From positions 1 through 10,019 of the forward strand of contig CBDUQP010000119.1 in assembly GCA_965369385.1 (NCBI GenBank): a stretch of 10,019 nucleotides of DNA, given 5' to 3'. The position numbers and the translations under genes were made by a program. The DNA comes from CBDUQP01 sp965369385. GTDB lineage: Bacteria; Planctomycetota; Phycisphaerae; SM23-33. Positions 1 through 6,417 of this stretch are shown here, piece by piece (the first letter of the stretch is position 1; the number at the start of each line of letters is the position of its first letter). Under the pieces are notes generated by a model that saw only the letters and a list, made by a program, of their open reading frames with translations, searched no databases and was not told the DNA's origin.

Positions 1-667
1 GTTTGCTGGGGCGGGCGGAATGAAACTCCAACTCCAGATCGCGAAGTTCGCCGACCAGAATCACATCGGGGTCTTGCCTGAGTGCACGCCTCAGGGCTTC
101 GGAGAAACTGGGCACGTCCACGCCCACTTCCCGCTGGTTCACCATCGACTTCTTGTGTCCATGGTAGTACTCGATGGGGTCTTCGATTGTGATAATGTGG
201 CGATCGAAGGTCGTATTAACGTAGTCGACCATCGTCGACAGGGTAGTAGTCTTGCCCGAACCGGTAGGCCCGGTGACGAGGAACAATCCTCTGGGACGGC
301 GACAGAGCGTTTGCACCATCGCGGGCAGGCCGAGTTCGTCGAAAGTGTACATCTTTGACGGGATCAGCCGCAGAACCAGCGACAAATCGCCTTTCTGGTG
401 GAAAACAGCAGTCCTGAAACGTCCGGCTTCGCCATATTCGAAACCGAAGTCGGTTCCGCCTTGCTCGGCGATTTCCTGCTGGCATCGCTCCGGTGTGATC
501 TGCTTCATCAGGGCGAGAGTGTCTTCGGGCTCGAGGACCTTGGTCTCCAACGGACGGAGGCGTCCGTGGAGTCGCAACGTGGGCGGACGTCCAACGTGAA
601 GGTGTAAGTCACTGGCACCACGTTTGATACAGGTCTCCAGCAAGCGGTCAATTTGTATCGTTGCCAT
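1..667 (-). CDS. pilT: PilT-like twitching motility / pilus retraction ATPase, 5' part only (runs off left edge)
   Basis: Secretion-superfamily hexameric ATPase of the PilT type, which in type IV pilus systems powers pilus retraction at the cytoplasmic base of the machine. The first 222 codons are present. An N-terminal PilT/GspE domain carries ASDLHLHVGRPP (about residues 18-29). The Walker A motif GPTGSGKT lies at about 133-140, the Asp-box region TIEDPIEY at about 160-167, and the Walker B region DPDVILVGELRDLE at about 199-212. The start is ATG at 667, with GGAAGG (674-679 on the plus strand, read in reverse) 6 nt upstream. Unlike PilB it has no MshEN domain and no long N-terminal extension, which favours PilT over PilB. 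The conserved stretch expected after the RDLE motif (an A-rich helix, then TGHLV) is not recognisable in any frame in the last ~35 nt of the window, so the left edge may be a junction or an assembly end. It lies 136 nt downstream of the pilB-like gene on the same strand. Confidence 0.9.
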   Translation of the reverse strand, partial: MATIQIDRLLETCIKRGASDLHLHVGRPPTLRLHGRLRPLETKVLEPEDTLALMKQITPERCQQEIAEQGGTDFGFEYGEAGRFRTAVFHQKGDLSLVLRLIPSKMYTFDELGLPAMVQTLCRRPRGLFLVTGPTGSGKTTTLSTMVDYVNTTFDRHIITIEDPIEYYHGHKKSMVNQREVGVDVPSFSEALRRALRQDPDVILVGELRDLELEFHSARPSK

Positions 668-803
668 ATTCAGCCTTCCGTTACATTATTAGCTTTAGAT
701 CGGTCAGGAAACCGGTACCGGTAGGATCAGTTTCGATGCAGATGAGTCGTAAGCTATAGTCAAATAAATATTTATGTATGAAGTATCCGTTCTTGTGGAC
801 GCA

Positions 804-2510
804 TCAACCCTCGACAAGCTCGTCGGCCTGGGTGATTCTCACAAGCTCCTCAGCCGTCGTGATACCGTTGCGGATCTTCTGTTTTCCGTCGTGAAGCAGG
901 GTGGTCATTCCAGAAGCTCTCGCGGCCTTTCGCAGGTCCGTCAGAGGTGCCCGGTTAAACGCCAGTTCGCGGATGTGAGTATCCATCTCAAGCATCTCGA
1001 AAATGCCCTGCCTGCCTCGATATCCACCACCGTTGCAGCTCTTGCAACCTGCTCCTTTGTAGAAGGTTGTGTTCGCCACTTCCTCGTCAGTGAATCCCAG
1101 TACCTTGAGTGTTCGTTTGTCCGGTTCGGGGTCTTCCTGTTTACACTCGGGGCATATGACTCGCACAAGCCTCTGGGCCATGATTGCCTGGATGGCACTG
1201 GCGACCAGGAAGGGCTTGACTCCCATGTCAATCAGACGGGTGATTGCGGAGGGCGCATCGTTGGTATGGAGCGTACTGAAGACCAGGTGTCCAGTTAAAG
1301 CTGCCTGTATAGCTATCTCTGCGACCTCCATATCGCGAATTTCACCCACGAGAATGATATTCGGTGCCTGTCGCAGCATTGATCTGAGGATGATCGGGAA
1401 CGTTCTGCCAGCCTTCTCATCGACCTGAACCTGGTTAATTCGGCTGAAATTGTATTCGACGGGGTCTTCGGCCGTGATGATCTTGCGGTCTGGACGGTTA
1501 AGTTCGTTCAGGGCCGAGTAGAGCGTCGTGGTCTTACCTGAACCGGTAGGCCCGGTGACCAGGAAAATACCGTTGGGGCGTTTAATGATGCCCTGGAATC
1601 TTGCGTAGTCGCTCTGCTCGAGACCAAGTGCGGGGATGCCGATTCTTACGCTTTCTGGGCGCAGAATACGCAAAACCATGCTTTCGCCGTGGTTTGTGGG
1701 CAGTGCGGAGACGCGGAAGTCGATATCGCTTCCGCCGATGGTCATCTTGATTCTGCCATCCTGGGGAATGCGTTTTTCTTCCAGCAGCATGCCGGCCAGG
1801 ATCTTGAGCCTGTTAATGACCGGCCCCTGCATTCTTTTGGGAATGTCGTCGCGAATCTGGCAGACACCATCTATGCGGTATCTTACCCGGATTCGGTTGC
1901 TCATTGGCTCGATGTGGATGTCAGATGTGCGAGTGTTGACGGCTTCGGTGATGAGCATTGTTACCAGGCGAATGATGGGGGCCGACTCTTCGTCGTGTTC
2001 GTCCTCGTCGTCTCCGTAACTGATATCGGCGTCTGCTTCGCCTTCGTGGAATTCCTCGAAGGCCTTGTCGATGGTCTGTGCGGACCCGACGAACCGGTCG
2101 ATGAATTCCCGCATTTTGGACTTGCTTGCCAAGCATGGGTTAAGCTCGCAACCAAGCCTGAAGCGCAGCATATCCATGGTTTCAAGGTCGAGCGGATCGG
2201 TGATGATAACCTTGAGTGTTCCTTCTTCCATGGTCAGCGGGAACACCTGGTGCCGCTTGATAACGTTATCGTCTATTATCAGTTCGGATGGTACGATCAC
2301 GTTTTGCTCGAGATCGATGTATTCCATATCGAAACGGCTGGCGAGGGCTTTTGTTATGTCCTCCTCGTCCGCCATTCCCAGCGCTATAAGCGCTTCACCG
2401 ATCTTCAAGCCTTCCTGTTGGGCGTGTGCGAGGGCCTCGTTAATTGCGGCCTCTGTCAGTACACCCCATTCGACCAGGATCTCTCCAAGCCGGCGTTGCT
2501 GTCTTACCAT
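804..2510 (-). CDS. pilB: PilB/GspE-family type IV pilus (or type II secretion) assembly ATPase
   Basis: Cytoplasmic hexameric ATPase that drives polymerisation of type IV pilins or type II secretion pseudopilins. Taking ATG at 2510 as the start gives 568 residues, a normal length for the family; an in-frame TTG at 2516 would add two residues, and neither has a clear Shine-Dalgarno. Domains in order: an MshEN-like N-terminal domain (about 5-140, with RLGEILVEWGVLT), an acidic linker (about 157-176, GDDEDEHDEE), and the catalytic core. The core has SDIHIEP (196-202), Walker A GPTGSGKT (320-327), the Asp box TAEDPVEY (346-353), Walker B IILVGEIRD (385-393) and the His box LHTND (414-418). A zinc-binding four-cysteine motif follows (C453, C456, C489, C492). 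The usual RQDPD before Walker B reads RQAPN here. Every ATPase motif is intact. PilB and GspE cannot be told apart from this alone; the downstream pilT-like gene favours PilB. Confidence 0.95.
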   Translation of the reverse strand: MVRQQRRLGEILVEWGVLTEAAINEALAHAQQEGLKIGEALIALGMADEEDITKALASRFDMEYIDLEQNVIVPSELIIDDNVIKRHQVFPLTMEEGTLKVIITDPLDLETMDMLRFRLGCELNPCLASKSKMREFIDRFVGSAQTIDKAFEEFHEGEADADISYGDDEDEHDEESAPIIRLVTMLITEAVNTRTSDIHIEPMSNRIRVRYRIDGVCQIRDDIPKRMQGPVINRLKILAGMLLEEKRIPQDGRIKMTIGGSDIDFRVSALPTNHGESMVLRILRPESVRIGIPALGLEQSDYARFQGIIKRPNGIFLVTGPTGSGKTTTLYSALNELNRPDRKIITAEDPVEYNFSRINQVQVDEKAGRTFPIILRSMLRQAPNIILVGEIRDMEVAEIAIQAALTGHLVFSTLHTNDAPSAITRLIDMGVKPFLVASAIQAIMAQRLVRVICPECKQEDPEPDKRTLKVLGFTDEEVANTTFYKGAGCKSCNGGGYRGRQGIFEMLEMDTHIRELAFNRAPLTDLRKAARASGMTTLLHDGKQKIRNGITTAEELVRITQADELVEG

Positions 2511-2516
2511 AATCAA

Positions 2517-3043
2517 CTCGCGAAGGAATTTACAAAACGGCCAGTTCTTAGTCCCGACGACATCGGCGGGATCTGAATACTCAAATAAGCTACTTCGGCG
2601 CCACTCGGACTGTCATAATTTCCAGACCGGCGCAACAGACTTCCTCGTCAGCACGATAGCACGCAACCACATCGCCAACAGACATCGGAGAAGTGGGGGG
2701 CTACGTGACCGATTGCGGTAGTCCAGGGGGCACGCTACGGGCCGGACACCGGCGAGAGAAGCTCCTCAATGATCGCGATGACGCTGCGACCGGGCGTGTC
2801 CTGCGTCGAAGATGCCCTTAGTAATAAAAGAGTTTAACCTTTTGGAGATACCGCAGTCAAGGAGCGATTTCCCTTCACGCAACGGTGCGATCATGTGGTC
2901 CTGCAGTTTTATTCATATAGACTTACGGCGAGCAGGCAACGGGTGGTCAGGGTTTGTTGGCGATGCCTTCTGCTATACGCAGAACCGACTGTTGCCCCAA
3001 ACCAAGAGAGATCAATCAAAGCGCCGAAGATGTAGAAAGTACG
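2517..3043. other. Gene-poor region upstream of pilB-like gene
   Basis: About 530 nt separate the start of the pilB-like gene from the next promoter. Short open frames exist on both strands (for example 2812-3069 on plus, 2909-3109 on minus), but none has a ribosome binding site, a recognisable motif or protein-like composition. The stretch presumably holds the pilB promoter on the minus strand, although no clear -35/-10 pair was found. It may also contain the left boundary of the accessory region that follows. No tRNA or terminal repeat was seen to mark such a boundary. Confidence 0.5.
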
Positions 3044-3072
3044 TTGACAAAACCCTAACACGACGCTAACAT
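3044..3072 (+). promoter_or_regulatory. Strong sigma70-type promoter
   Basis: A perfect -35 box TTGACA (3044-3049) is separated by exactly 17 nt from TAACAT (3067-3072), a good -10 box. Transcription would begin near 3079-3080, about 13 nt before the ATG at 3093. This is the closest match to a consensus housekeeping promoter noted in the window. It points at a small orphan gene with no recognised family. Confidence 0.72.
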
Positions 3073-3092
3073 ATTGATTAGTAAGGGGCGGG

Positions 3093-3386
3093 ATGGAGCA
3101 TATCCCCAAGGAGGGGTCTTCTCGTCTCTTGATGATGTCAGGTGAACAGATGCAGCCGAATATTGTTACTCTTGGCGACGACGAATATGATGCCGTTGCC
3201 GGTCCGCTGGTGTCGGAAGCTTGTGAGTTGGTTGTTCGTCTTGGTGGGTCGCGGGCTTACATGTTGCCGGTAGTTATCGCGGTCCTGCGAAAGTATGTGC
3301 AGACGCCACAAATAGATGAACTGCCATCGGTGCCATTGTCTGCCCCGTGCAGGCCGCACTTCAGGATACACATGGGGGAGGATTAG
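3093..3386 (+). CDS. Hypothetical 97-residue protein, promoter-proximal orphan
   Basis: I do not recognise this protein. It is mainly alpha-helical in appearance, with an acidic middle (TLGDDEYDAVAGPLVSEACEL, about residues 26-46) and a hydrophobic stretch (about 55-65) too short and mixed to be a convincing membrane helix. No cysteine pairs or enzyme motifs are visible. The start is ATG at 3093, with AAGGGG (3083-3088) 4 nt upstream and a near-consensus promoter just before that. A second, stronger purine-rich motif (AAGGAGGGG, 3108-3116) lies inside the frame, ahead of in-frame TTG 3129 and ATG 3132/3135, so a shorter product beginning at residues 13-15 is possible. It converges on the XRE-repressor gene, with about 140 nt between the two ends. 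Being a real gene is supported by the promoter and the ribosome binding sites, not by homology. Confidence 0.55.
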   Translation: MEHIPKEGSSRLLMMSGEQMQPNIVTLGDDEYDAVAGPLVSEACELVVRLGGSRAYMLPVVIAVLRKYVQTPQIDELPSVPLSAPCRPHFRIHMGED

Positions 3387-3528
3387 CACGCTGGGGGTAA
3401 AGCTGTTCCTGCTCTCGTGTGGTTCTTCTGTCGTGGTGTCAGTTACGCCTTGTAATCATGGCCACCCTGGCCCGGTCAAGGCCGCAGCAAAAACATCTCT
3501 GGCCACCCGCCAATTGGCTGTCACTCGG

Positions 3529-3966
3529 TCAGGCGCCGCCTCCGGCTGCCAAATTATCCTGTTCGGTGTGAATTTCTTCCGCGGATGCCAGATTCTGCAT
3601 CAGATCCGCCCCAAGGGCGCTAGCGTCGTCGGCGCCACCGCCCTCAGCCATCCCTATGACTATGCCGACAGCCCGGGCGTGAGCGATTGGGTCAAGTTTG
3701 CGGAGGGTGTTGATAATGTACCGTTCTTCGGATGATATGGCGTTGGCGTTGGCTTGGGGGGCAGCTTTTGTCGCACTGCCTCTCATCAGATTCTCGGCAG
3801 GTACGTTCAGCAGTTTGGCCAGTTGGTGCAAGATCGCCGGACCGCCGCGTCCCTGCTCTGCGCGGTTAATAGTATTGCGGGCGCAGCCGATGGCCTGGGC
3901 GAGCTCACTCTGGGTGCGAAATCCAGCTCGCACACGCTCAATTCGAAGTGTCTGTCCGTCAATCAT
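3529..3966 (-). CDS. XRE/Cro-CI-type helix-turn-helix repressor
   Basis: DNA-binding transcriptional regulator of 145 residues. An HTH_XRE domain spans about residues 6-62: LRIERVRAGFRTQSELAQAI, then the recognition region GCARNTINRAEQGRGGP, then LHQLAKLLNVPAENL. The C-terminal part (about 79-107, SSEERYIINTLRKLDPIAHA) is a short helical segment of a kind seen in small phage and mobile-element repressors. The tail is Gly/Ala-rich. There is no LexA-type protease domain, so induction by self-cleavage is unlikely. The gene faces away from a cluster of co-directional genes starting at 4184, with about 217 nt of operator-like DNA between, the arrangement of a lysogeny or element-control switch. 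It probably represses its own promoter, because a palindromic site overlaps that promoter's -35 box. The start ATG at 3966 coincides with the predicted transcription start, so the mRNA may be leaderless. Confidence 0.9.
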   Translation of the reverse strand: MIDGQTLRIERVRAGFRTQSELAQAIGCARNTINRAEQGRGGPAILHQLAKLLNVPAENLMRGSATKAAPQANANAISSEERYIINTLRKLDPIAHARAVGIVIGMAEGGGADDASALGADLMQNLASAEEIHTEQDNLAAGGGA

Positions 3967-3972
3967 GCCTTA

Positions 3973-4002
3973 ATTGTAGCAACTGACAGGTGCATTGTGC
4001 AA
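3973..4002 (-). promoter_or_regulatory. Predicted leaderless promoter of the XRE repressor gene
   Basis: Read on the minus strand: TTGCAC (4002-3997), an 18-nt spacer ending in TGC (an extended -10 element), then TACAAT (3978-3973). The initiating nucleotide expected 7 nt beyond the -10 box is position 3966, the A of the repressor's own ATG. Only TAAGGC separates the -10 box from the start codon, so no normal Shine-Dalgarno can be in the transcript. Lambda cI expressed from PRM is a known leaderless precedent. Confidence 0.65.
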
Positions 4003-4142
4003 TGACAATGTAACATTTATGACCGCTGGAAGTGCAATGTCCCAAAGTCTTAAGGCCCTATATTACGCAATAGCGAAGGTTACAGGGATAAGAATATTCA
4101 AGAAGAAGGTTGCATTAATGTGGCAGTGCAACTAGAATGCAC
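3993..4142. promoter_or_regulatory. Operator region with repeated TGCAA/TTGCA half-sites
   Basis: The divergent intergenic region carries several related short motifs. CATTGT (3993-3998) and ACAATG (4005-4010) form an inverted repeat around GCAATG, overlapping the repressor's -35 box; CATTG-TG-CAATG (3993-4004) is a second palindromic reading of the same bases. GTGCAATG occurs at 3997-4004 and again at 4032-4039, 35 bp apart. GTTGCA (4109-4114) and TGCAAC (4127-4132) form an inverted repeat, and GTGCA (4126-4130) with TGCAC (4138-4142) form another. These are candidate binding sites for the adjacent XRE repressor. A TATATT box at 4059-4064 could serve the rightward cluster, but it has no good -35 partner, so a rightward promoter is only suggested. 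Confidence 0.5.
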
Positions 4143-4183
4143 CACATATGAAACACTCAGTATTGTCTTGCAGGGGTATTTAA

Positions 4184-4513
4184 TTGGGGATGCAGGAAGT
4201 GGAGAAGAACGAGGGCGTCGTAACCGGGCGAAAGTTGTCGGAGATATTGGACAGACGCCTGGCGATTTCGGTGGCGGATTTCATGCGGAGGTACGAGAGG
4301 TTGTATCCGTCGGTTCGCCGCAGGTGTCGCGACCCTGATTTGGTCTGCTCTGAATGCGGGCATGTCATGAGGCAGAGCTTGCTGTCTGGTGACGAGTATC
4401 TGATGCGAACGCTGGCCGGCAGGCATGATGGACCTGCGGACGATGACGACGAAGACGAGCACGTCACAGTTTGCAGGCAGTGCGGGGCACTCGAAAGTTT
4501 TTTGTCGAAGTGA
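4184..4513 (+). CDS. Small zinc-ribbon-like protein with two CxxC knuckles
   Basis: First gene of the rightward cluster; 109 residues from TTG at 4184 (AGGGG at 4172-4176, 7 nt upstream) or 107 from ATG at 4190, whose spacing to that motif is less favourable. The N-terminal half is helical and basic (RKLSEILDRRLAISVADFMRR region, about residues 15-36). Cys-x2-Cys occurs at 55/58 (CSECGH) and again at 97/100 (CRQCGA), separated by a loop with an acidic run (DDDDEDE, about 86-92). Two such knuckles usually bind one zinc ion and are common in phage-borne nucleic-acid-binding and regulatory proteins. The family is not recognised. A different frame starting at GTG 4120 overlaps its beginning but lacks these motifs. 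Confidence 0.75.
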   Translation: MGMQEVEKNEGVVTGRKLSEILDRRLAISVADFMRRYERLYPSVRRRCRDPDLVCSECGHVMRQSLLSGDEYLMRTLAGRHDGPADDDDEDEHVTVCRQCGALESFLSK

Positions 4514-4670
4514 TTTGTCTTCACGGGGTTCATCGAATGTTTTTGCAGAGTCGACGTTTTATGCGGGTGCTTTTTCGTGAGGGTAATCAGAGAGGTAATG
4601 GCTAGCCGCGCTGCCGATATAGGCCGCCCGGGCCTCACAGGGAACAAATCCAACATTGAAGGGTAATACT

Positions 4671-5000
4671 ATGGGATTCAGATGCAGTAATCCGGATTGT
4701 AATAAGTGGGTGGGAGACCCATTGTACCAAGGCCCGCGAGGCCATTGCCCGCAGGATTTGTGCTTTGACTGCTGGCTTGTGCATTGGGACATCGTAGAGG
4801 CCAGGGCTCGCAACGGTGGTCAGTGGACACATCTTGACCAGGCCTTGTGGTTGATATGCAAGGGTGCTTCGTTCACCGCAGCCGCTCGTCTTGTCGGGCG
4901 TCATCGAGCAACTATCTCGCGTTGGATGGCATCGATGCGAAGTAATCCGTCGACCATTCCGGATTGGTTGCTCGCCGCGGTATCAAGCAGAGATTCATAG
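4671..5000 (+). CDS. Cys-cluster plus helix-turn-helix DNA-binding protein
   Basis: A 109-residue protein starting at ATG 4671, with GAAGGG (4658-4663) 7 nt upstream; an in-frame TTG at 4656 overlaps that ribosome binding site and is unlikely to be used. The N-terminal third holds a probable zinc site (C5-x4-C10, then C26 and C31-x2-C34). The second half holds a resolvase- or terminase-small-subunit-like helix-turn-helix (about 59-86: ALWLICKGASFTAAARLVG, then RHRATISRWM), with the GASFTAAAR turn and TISRWM recognition helix typical of such folds. It probably binds DNA as a regulator or as a packaging or recombination accessory. The specific role is unknown. It sits 157 nt after the zinc-ribbon gene and just before a 30-codon ORF. 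Confidence 0.78.
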   Translation: MGFRCSNPDCNKWVGDPLYQGPRGHCPQDLCFDCWLVHWDIVEARARNGGQWTHLDQALWLICKGASFTAAARLVGRHRATISRWMASMRSNPSTIPDWLLAAVSSRDS

Positions 5001-5004
5001 ACAG

Positions 5005-5097
5005 ATGCATCCGGCCGACGACGAAGCGGCGCTGTTCGGGCATTCGGCGCATAGGGCGGAAATAGCGAACCAATTCAGGGAGATGAAGAATGAGTAA
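5005..5097 (+). CDS. Possible 30-residue coupled small protein
   Basis: A short frame (beginning MHPADDEAALFGH and ending REMKNE) opens 4 nt after the stop of the HTH gene. Its TAA overlaps the next gene's start in ATGAGTAA (5090-5097). That 8-nt overlap is typical of translational coupling, and the ribosome binding site of the next gene lies inside this frame. The peptide is charged and hydrophilic and looks protein-like, but its own ribosome binding site is weak. It may be a genuine microprotein or only a coupling leader. Confidence 0.4.
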   Translation: MHPADDEAALFGHSAHRAEIANQFREMKNE

Positions 5098-5548
5098 TAC
5101 AAAGCAGGATACCTCCGCGCGCAAAGGGAAGCTCACGAGCACGCCAAGGGTGGCAATTGCGATTTGTGCGGCCTACGGGATATTGCCGCAAATGTTGGAT
5201 GACGCAGCCGGTGAAGTTATGTTTGCCATGCTGACCGCTCCTCGCAAACTCGCCCAGGCGGCTGCGCATCGAGCCGCCAGGCGATATCTGGCGAAACAAC
5301 TCGGCGTGACTCGCAAGAGTGTGCCGGTCCAGCACGTGTCGGCGCGGGCCGTAAGCGAGTACGAATCGCACCGCAAACGCCTGGAAGAGATGGAGCACGA
5401 AGGCTACCGTCCGAGCATGATCAATAACTATGACTACCAAAGCCGCCGTTTCGCCATAGAAAACGGGGTCTGCCCCCGATGCACCCGCACGATGCATATC
5501 CCCAAGAATGCCGAAACCGCCGTCTGCGAATGCGGATTCATGTGTTAG
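5090..5548 (+). CDS. Hypothetical protein with C-terminal Cys cluster
   Basis: A 152-residue basic protein starting at ATG 5090, preceded by GGGAGATGAAGA. The N-terminal half is Ala/Arg-rich and helical (about residues 20-75), with a charged helix at about 88-105. The C-terminus has CPRC (128-131), then C146, C148 and C152 (CECGFMC), enough ligands for one zinc site and resembling a rubredoxin or zinc-ribbon knuckle at the very end of the chain. No enzyme motif is visible. It is the third small Cys-rich protein in succession. Its start overlaps the preceding 30-codon ORF by 8 nt, which suggests coupled translation. Family not recognised; nucleic-acid binding is an inference from composition and context. 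Confidence 0.75.
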   Translation: MSNTKQDTSARKGKLTSTPRVAIAICAAYGILPQMLDDAAGEVMFAMLTAPRKLAQAAAHRAARRYLAKQLGVTRKSVPVQHVSARAVSEYESHRKRLEEMEHEGYRPSMINNYDYQSRRFAIENGVCPRCTRTMHIPKNAETAVCECGFMC

Positions 5549-5570
5549 CGATTTGTGCCCAGGAAGTTGA

Positions 5571-5777
5571 AAAAACTGCGGCCACCCGCCGAAGAAGTTT
5601 TATCGAGATATTCAGAATCTTGCGACAGAGCTGCCTGCTGTGGCCAGTAGGTGGGTGTGTGGCGGGATACTGCTTCAGGCGGCGGGGCTCATTGTTCGGT
5701 GGGATTATTTTGGAGGTGAGTATGGAATTGAAAGTGCAATACGTACAGGCCGCGGATTTGCATGCGGCGGATTATAA
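5571..5777 (+). other. Protein-like reading frame without a conventional start (possible frameshifted gene)
   Basis: Between the previous gene and the ParB-N gene, the third reading frame is open from after a TGA (5568-5570) to TAA (5775-5777) and reads like a real small protein: CGHPPKKFYRDIQNLATELP, then AVASRWVCGGILLQAAGLIV, then RWDYFGGEYG. It has no ATG; GTG codons occur only in the middle. Immediately upstream is an A6 run (5570-5575). Losing one A would join it to the frame of GTG 5555 (MPRKLKN start), and a -1 shift would join it to the frame of ATG 5530 (MRIHVLAICAQEVEK start). The end overlaps the ParB-N gene by 56 nt. It could be a decayed gene, a homopolymer sequencing error, recoding, or chance. 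Confidence 0.35.
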
Positions 5778-6417
5778 TCCGCGGGTGATAGCACCGGGGG
5801 CGCTCGCAAAGCTCGCTGCACTCATGGATCGTCATGGTTTCGTAGTTCCGGTGGTTGCCAGGCGGAGTGATATGCTGGTGATAGGCGGGCATCAGCGGCT
5901 GGCTGCCAATGCTCGTCGCAAGCAGCCCGATGGGAAGGTGCCCGTGATTTTTTTGGATGATCTCGATGACGCTCATGCCAAGGCCCTGAATATCGCACTG
6001 AACAACACGCAGGCACAGGGCAAGTTCGACCCGGACATGCTGGCGGGCCTTCTTGCCGACATCTCATCCGATCTTGTCCACGACGGCCTGCATGATATTG
6101 ATCTGGAATCACTGACGGCTTTCGACATTGGAGAGCTGGAGGATATGCTTGCCGGTCTTACCGATGAACCCATAGCTCCACTTGCGGAAAACTGCGGCCG
6201 CCTGCCTGCCGAACCGACCGACCCCACCGGTCTGGGTGAATTGGATATCACAGGCGGCAGTGAAGGCAAGCCCGCAGGTTGTTCGCCGCTTCAGGCGGAT
6301 GTCACCGTCGTGTTCGAGACAAGCAGGCAGCAGTATGAAGAAGCCAGGAAGCATTTTGATCATCTGATAACCACGCACGGACTGAAGTGCAGGATAAGGA
6401 TGGACAATGAAGCTTGA
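5722..6417 (+). CDS. ParB N-terminal-domain (ParB/Srx fold) protein, phage type
   Basis: A 231-residue protein starting at ATG 5722, with GGAGG (5712-5716) 5 nt upstream. An in-frame extension back to 5479 is possible but is not protein-like and overlaps the previous gene. Residues 1-95 match the ParB/Spo0J N-terminal fold: ADYNPR (16-21), GFVVPVVARR (39-48), the GGHQRLAA box (55-62, in place of the GERRxRA of chromosomal ParB), and NIALNN (90-95). The middle is low-complexity. The C-terminal part (ADVTVVFETSRQQYEEARKH, 192-211, to LKCRIR) resembles the small C-terminal domain that follows ParB-N domains in mobile-element proteins. Members of this fold include CTP-dependent DNA clamps, nucleases and kinases, so the activity cannot be fixed. 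No HTH or dimerisation domain of partition ParB and no ParA neighbour is visible, so plasmid-type partition is unlikely. It overlaps the next gene by 11 nt, implying coupled expression. Confidence 0.85.
   Translation: MELKVQYVQAADLHAADYNPRVIAPGALAKLAALMDRHGFVVPVVARRSDMLVIGGHQRLAANARRKQPDGKVPVIFLDDLDDAHAKALNIALNNTQAQGKFDPDMLAGLLADISSDLVHDGLHDIDLESLTAFDIGELEDMLAGLTDEPIAPLAENCGRLPAEPTDPTGLGELDITGGSEGKPAGCSPLQADVTVVFETSRQQYEEARKHFDHLITTHGLKCRIRMDNEA

Noticed and set aside
711..722. 12-bp palindrome ACCGGTACCGGT between pilB and pilT
   Set aside because: A simple tandem of ACCGGT with no partner sites or promoter context, so no function can be supported.
2812..3069. 85-codon plus-strand frame upstream of the 3093 gene
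   Set aside because: No ribosome binding site or motif, odd composition ending in a run of Arg/Lys, and it runs through the strong promoter at 3044-3072.
3460..3472. Hairpin GGCCA-CCC-TGGCC between the convergent 3093 and repressor genes, as a terminator
   Set aside because: Stem of only 5 bp and no T-rich tail on either strand.
4118..4135. Five-codon mini-ORF (MWQCN) after AGAAGG, as a leader peptide
   Set aside because: No attenuator hairpins or codon pattern linked to regulation; likely chance within the operator region.
4120..4338. GTG-start open frame (72 codons) with AGAAGG upstream
   Set aside because: Overlaps the 4184 gene, has no motifs, and its later part is Arg/Gly-rich out-of-frame reading of that gene. 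Only its first ~25 codons look at all plausible.
4537..4605. 22-residue frame (MFLQSRRFMRVLFREGNQRGNG) with GGGG 8 nt upstream
   Set aside because: Too short and featureless to support; it may be chance between two cluster genes.
5479..5721. N-terminal extension of the ParB-N gene back to ATG 5479
   Set aside because: The extra residues are Arg/Cys-rich and not protein-like, overlap the end of the previous gene, and ignore the good GGAGG ribosome binding site at 5712.
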